A stretch of 9,005 nucleotides of DNA from CALVGQ01 sp964368495 (lineage in GTDB: Bacteria; Bacillota_I; Bacilli_A; Erysipelotrichales; Erysipelotrichaceae): contig CAYJAJ010000041.1 of NCBI GenBank assembly GCA_964368495.1, forward strand, positions 1 through 9,005, in the 5' to 3' direction. This document shows positions 5,866 through 9,005 of this stretch, piece by piece; the stretch's first letter is position 1, and each line of letters starts with the position of its first letter. The notes beneath the pieces were generated by a model, which saw nothing but the letters and a program-made list of their open reading frames with translations, did no database searches and was not told where the DNA came from. A program made the translations under genes and the position numbers.

Positions 5866-7644
5866 ATGAAAATTGCATTAGGACAAATGAATGTAGTTGC
5901 AGGACAAATTGATGAAAACTTATCACAAATGAAAAAAATGATTGAACAAGCAAAACAAGAACAAGCTGAACTTATTGTGTTTCCTAAACTTTGTGTTAGT
6001 GGATGTTTATTAGGGGACAAATGGTTAGATAACATTTTTTTAAGTGAGCTTGAAGAGGCAAATGAAAAAATATTAAGTTGGTCTATAGGAATAGGGATAT
6101 TGTTTGGGAATATCTCTACAAAACCATTTTCAAATTTAAATAAAACAAACGACAAGTCCCTTTTAAGTTGTGCTTATTTTGCGTATAATCAACAATGGGT
6201 AAAAAAAGAAAATAGCAATGAAAACCGTCATCTACAACGACAAAACAACGATGTGCGCTTTTATAATGAAAGTCGATATTTCGATTCTGGTAAGGATGAG
6301 ATTTTTAGTCCATTTGTATTAAAAAAAGATGATAAAGAATTTCGTGTTGCAGTAGAAATATCCAATCAAGTTCATTTAAGCGATGCAGATTTAGTTGTGT
6401 GCATGGATGCATCTCCCTATATTATAGGTGAAAATCATGATGAAATGATAAAAGATTCTGGAAAAAACTTTCCAATCAGACCGAATTGCTTTGTGTATGT
6501 CAATTGCGTTGGTATGCAAAACAATGGTAAATCAATTTTAGTATACGATGGAGGTAGTTCATTGTATACTAATGATGGAATTTTTGTGGATGGATGCAAT
6601 GATTCATTTGCAAGTGAGTGTAAAGTTGTGAGTCTTTTACAAAATAATCCAAGAAAAAGATCGAATAAAAAAACGCTTAGTGCCTGTGTTAATGCATTAA
6701 AAGAGTTTGATAAACAAATATTTTCAAGCAATGTGAAATGGATTTTAGGAGTGTCAGGGGGTCTAGATAGTACAGTGAATGCTGCTTTATTAAGTTTAGC
6801 GATTGGAAGTGATCGTGTTATAGGTTATTCAATGTCATCAAAATACAACAGCGAAGCCACAAAAAACAATGCACGGATGTTGTGTGAGAAGCTAAATATA
6901 CGTTTTCATGAAGGAAGTATTGAAGCTTGTACAAATGCTACAATTGCAACTCTTAAAGAATATGGGTATAAAGATGAGTACCCAAGTTTAGTGTATGAAA
7001 ATATTCAAGCACGTTGCCGTGGACATCTTTTATCGACATTTGCTTCTATTGAAGGTGGAGTTGTACTAAACAATGGGAATAAAGTAGAAACTGCATTAGG
7101 CTACTGTACCCTTTATGGAGATGCAGTAGGAGCAATAAGTCCGATTGGAGATCTTACGAAAGTTGACTTGTTTACACTGGCAAAGGATATCAATGATACA
7201 TTTAATGCAACGATTATTCCTGATAATTTAATTCCACAGTTTAAAGACGGCAATTTTTCGTGGGAGACTTTGCCTTCTGCTGAACTAAAAGATGCACAAT
7301 TTGATCCAATGAAATGGTATTATCATGATTGGTTGATTGAACAATTGACAGCAACAATGTCCATCGAAGATTTGATGCAAAGTTATTTAGATGATTCTAT
7401 TTTTGAAAGGGAAGTTGGGAAATGGCTAAAGTACTATAAATTAGATAATCCTAAGAATTTTATTGATGATTTAAAGTGGGTAATGAACACAATGAAAAGA
7501 AATTCGTTTAAACGTTATCAAACACCACCACTTCTTACTTTAAGCAAAGGATCCTTTGGTAACGATATACAAGAAGTACAAATGAGAGTTCAAAACAGCA
7601 AAACATTCAACGAATTGGTTGAAAAAATATTAAATAAGAAATGA
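5866..7644 (+). CDS. nadE: Two-domain NAD+ synthase with an apparently inactive glutaminase domain
   Basis: The last step of NAD+ synthesis: deamido-NAD+, ATP and an amino donor give NAD+, AMP and PPi. Residues 1 to about 265 form a nitrilase-type glutamine amidotransferase domain, and about 270-592 the synthetase. The synthetase looks intact: PP-loop SGGLDS at 297-302, ENIQARCRGHLL at 378-389, GNKVET at 404-409, LGYCTLYGD at 411-419, SPIGDLTK at 425-432, PSAELKD at 470-476. The glutaminase domain keeps fold landmarks (DASPY 181-185, VNCVGMQNNGK 212-222) but not the Glu-Lys-Cys triad. FPE reads FPK (Lys41), the catalytic Lys position aligns to Gln124, and the nucleophile Cys is Ser166 in VEISNQ. 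The stretch between Ser166 and DASPY also looks short. I infer that it uses free ammonia, or ammonia from another source. AGGAG at 5854-5858 supports the start. The frame is fully open, so this is not a pseudogene. Confidence 0.9.
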   Translation: MKIALGQMNVVAGQIDENLSQMKKMIEQAKQEQAELIVFPKLCVSGCLLGDKWLDNIFLSELEEANEKILSWSIGIGILFGNISTKPFSNLNKTNDKSLLSCAYFAYNQQWVKKENSNENRHLQRQNNDVRFYNESRYFDSGKDEIFSPFVLKKDDKEFRVAVEISNQVHLSDADLVVCMDASPYIIGENHDEMIKDSGKNFPIRPNCFVYVNCVGMQNNGKSILVYDGGSSLYTNDGIFVDGCNDSFASECKVVSLLQNNPRKRSNKKTLSACVNALKEFDKQIFSSNVKWILGVSGGLDSTVNAALLSLAIGSDRVIGYSMSSKYNSEATKNNARMLCEKLNIRFHEGSIEACTNATIATLKEYGYKDEYPSLVYENIQARCRGHLLSTFASIEGGVVLNNGNKVETALGYCTLYGDAVGAISPIGDLTKVDLFTLAKDINDTFNATIIPDNLIPQFKDGNFSWETLPSAELKDAQFDPMKWYYHDWLIEQLTATMSIEDLMQSYLDDSIFEREVGKWLKYYKLDNPKNFIDDLKWVMNTMKRNSFKRYQTPPLLTLSKGSFGNDIQEVQMRVQNSKTFNELVEKILNKK

Positions 7645-7651
7645 GAAGAAT
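7642..7651 (+). promoter_or_regulatory. Weak ribosome-binding site between nadE and the rRNA methyltransferase gene
   Basis: Only TGAGAAG, overlapping the nadE stop codon (TGA 7642-7644), precedes the ATG at 7652. It is clearly poorer than the AGGAG-type sites of the other genes here. With a 7-base gap, translational coupling to nadE is a likely way for ribosomes to start. Confidence 0.5.
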
Positions 7652-8968
7652 ATGGAATATAAAGTAGTGTGTAAAGGACTTAATAATCAAGCAAAAGGAA
7701 TTATTGAGATTGATAAAAAGAAAATAACGGTTCAAAATCTATTAAAAGATGAGGAAGCGTTAGTAGAAGTAAGTAAAAAAGAAGTAAAAGTGAAGCAGAT
7801 TTTAACATCTTCAAAAGAGCGGCAAAAAGTAAATTGTCATGTATATGATCGTTGTGGAGGCTGTCAAATGCTTCATATGACTAAAGAGGCACAACGTAAT
7901 TTTAAAATGAAGTTTATTGAAGATTTATTTAAAAATTATAAAATTAATCCGATAATTGAGATGGAAAATCCAGAGAATTATCGCCACAAAGTAATCGCAA
8001 CATTTAGTACAGATAAAAATAAAAAAATTGTTGCGGGAATCTATGAGGAGAATAGTCATCATGTTGTGAAGACAGAAAATTGTCTTATTCAAAATAAAAA
8101 AGCAAATGATATTTTGAAATCAATTGTTGCTTTAGCTAATCAGATGAAATACACTGCATATGATGAAGACCGAAGAAGTGGACTTTTAAGACATGTGTTA
8201 ATTCGTGTTTCAGCGTACTACAATGAAGTACTCGTTTGTTTTGTAGTTGGAAACACAATGTTTGGTGGTAGCAAAAATCTTGTTTCAAGATTAAAAGAAA
8301 AACATCCTGAAATTAAAACAATAGTGATGAATGTAAATAATCGTAAAACAAGTATTGTTCTTGGTAATCAAGAAAGAGTGTTGTATGGGAAGGGAACAAT
8401 CAAAGATAACTTACTAGGATTAAACTTTAATATTGGGGCAAAAACTTTTTATCAAGTTAATCCTTATCAAACTGAAAAACTTTACTCTGTTGCCTTGAAA
8501 ATGGCTAATTTGAAGAAATCGGATGTAGTGCTGGATGCTTATTGTGGAATTGGAACGATATCATTACTAGCTGCTAAACAATGTAGCCATGTAGACGGTG
8601 TGGAAATCAATGCTGAAAGTATCAAACAAGCAATTGTGAATGCTAAAAATAACATGATTAACAATGTGCGTTTTTATACAAGTGATTGTAGTGAATACAT
8701 GATGAAAGCAGCTAGTAAAAAACAAAAATATGATGTGGTGATTATGGATCCTGCAAGAGAGGGAAGTGATGAACGCTTCTTAAAGTCGATGGTCAATCTA
8801 AAGCCTAAGAGAATAGTTTATATTTCTTGTGGTCCCATAACACAAAAAAGGGATACAGATTATTTGTTAAAGAATGGCTATGTTATTAAAGAGATTCAGC
8901 CTGTAGATTTATTTTCTTTGACTACCCATGTTGAGACGGTAGTATTGATGTCAAGAAAAGAGAGATAA
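7652..8968 (+). CDS. rlmD: 23S rRNA (uracil-C5)-methyltransferase, RlmD/RlmCD type
   Basis: This 438-residue member of the TrmA/RumA family uses S-adenosylmethionine to make 5-methyluridine in RNA, most likely at 23S rRNA position 1939 and perhaps also 747, as the Firmicute RlmCD enzyme does. A TRAM-like beta-barrel lies at about 1-55. The [4Fe-4S] cysteines C62, C68, C71 and C144 have the CxxxxxCxxC...C spacing of RumA. FYQVNPYQTEKL is at 266-277 and the SAM-binding LDAYCGIGT at 294-302. A DPAR motif (366-369) stands where DPPR is usual. The catalytic Cys393 is in ISCGP (usually SCNP) and the general base Glu428 in HVETVV. All catalytic residues are present, so activity is expected. Which uridine is the target cannot be read from sequence; a tRNA U54 role is less likely, because Firmicutes commonly use TrmFO there. 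It is the third gene of the SNF2-nadE operon, seven bases after nadE. Confidence 0.9.
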   Translation: MEYKVVCKGLNNQAKGIIEIDKKKITVQNLLKDEEALVEVSKKEVKVKQILTSSKERQKVNCHVYDRCGGCQMLHMTKEAQRNFKMKFIEDLFKNYKINPIIEMENPENYRHKVIATFSTDKNKKIVAGIYEENSHHVVKTENCLIQNKKANDILKSIVALANQMKYTAYDEDRRSGLLRHVLIRVSAYYNEVLVCFVVGNTMFGGSKNLVSRLKEKHPEIKTIVMNVNNRKTSIVLGNQERVLYGKGTIKDNLLGLNFNIGAKTFYQVNPYQTEKLYSVALKMANLKKSDVVLDAYCGIGTISLLAAKQCSHVDGVEINAESIKQAIVNAKNNMINNVRFYTSDCSEYMMKAASKKQKYDVVIMDPAREGSDERFLKSMVNLKPKRIVYISCGPITQKRDTDYLLKNGYVIKEIQPVDLFSLTTHVETVVLMSRKER

Positions 8969-9005
8969 GAGTCAGAAAGTGTAGAAACAGAAGAGCAATA
9001 TAGCA
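8969..9005 (+). other. Window end: no gene or terminator recognisable
   Basis: The 37 bases after the methyltransferase stop contain no ATG, no plausible alternative start followed by an open frame, and no hairpin. Whether the operon continues cannot be seen. Confidence 0.6.

Noticed and set aside
5841..6155. Minus-strand open frame of 104 codons opposite the nadE start
   Set aside because: It lies antisense to a clearly conserved gene, has no recognisable family, and its composition is that of an antisense shadow.
6435..6731. Minus-strand open frame of 98 codons inside nadE
   Set aside because: It is antisense to the conserved coding sequence and has no recognisable domain.
5866..7644. nadE as a pseudogene because its amidotransferase triad is missing
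   Set aside because: The frame is open throughout, the ribosome site is good, and every synthetase motif I can recognise is intact. Loss is confined to the glutaminase active site.
2621..8968. SNF2 helicase plus methyltransferase as a DISARM-like or other defence system
   Set aside because: The methyltransferase is an Fe-S TrmA/RlmD-type RNA enzyme, not a DNA methylase. None of the other DISARM components is present and the middle gene is NAD+ synthase. The SNF2 protein has the common SWIM-containing housekeeping architecture.
8969..9005. Open codons continuing in frame after the methyltransferase stop, suggesting readthrough or a next gene
   Set aside because: Only 12 codons are visible, there is no start codon, and the methyltransferase already ends at the normal family C-terminus.

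Overview
The window is low-GC (roughly 30% by eye), densely coded bacterial DNA using the standard code: TGA is a genuine stop at 7642-7644 and Trp is always TGG. The gene set (wall-teichoic-type TagD, a Ser/Thr-rich surface protein with a membrane/Lys tail, AGGAG ribosome sites, TTGAYA/TATAAT promoters, hairpin terminators) points to a Gram-positive Bacillota. The style is that of a gut anaerobe, perhaps Erysipelotrichia-like. That last placement is an inference from protein flavour, not a proof.

Layout. 3-254: the C-terminal end of a surface protein, closed by a hairpin terminator. 375-710: a single DsrE-family protein with its own strong promoter, followed by a long dyad. 947-1336: a stand-alone glycerol-3-phosphate cytidylyltransferase (tagD). 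1416-2525, minus strand: a DUF362/2[4Fe-4S] ferredoxin-like protein convergent with tagD; the two share one bidirectional terminator. 2526-2620: a short divergent promoter region with two TGTATAAT boxes and a perfect 10+10 bp palindrome. 2621-8968, plus strand: a tight three-gene run with gaps of 14 and 7 bases, encoding a SWIM/SNF2 helicase, a two-domain NAD+ synthase and a TrmA/RlmD-type rRNA uracil-5-methyltransferase.

Most of this is ordinary chromosomal housekeeping. The clearest anomaly is the NAD+ synthase. Its C-terminal synthetase domain looks intact, but the N-terminal nitrilase-type glutaminase domain seems to have lost all three catalytic residues (Glu to Lys41, Lys to Gln124, Cys to Ser166) while keeping an open reading frame. 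That suggests an ammonia-dependent enzyme carrying a dead amidotransferase domain. I see no CRISPR, tRNA, rRNA, insertion sequence or recognisable defence system, and no sign of recent transfer.
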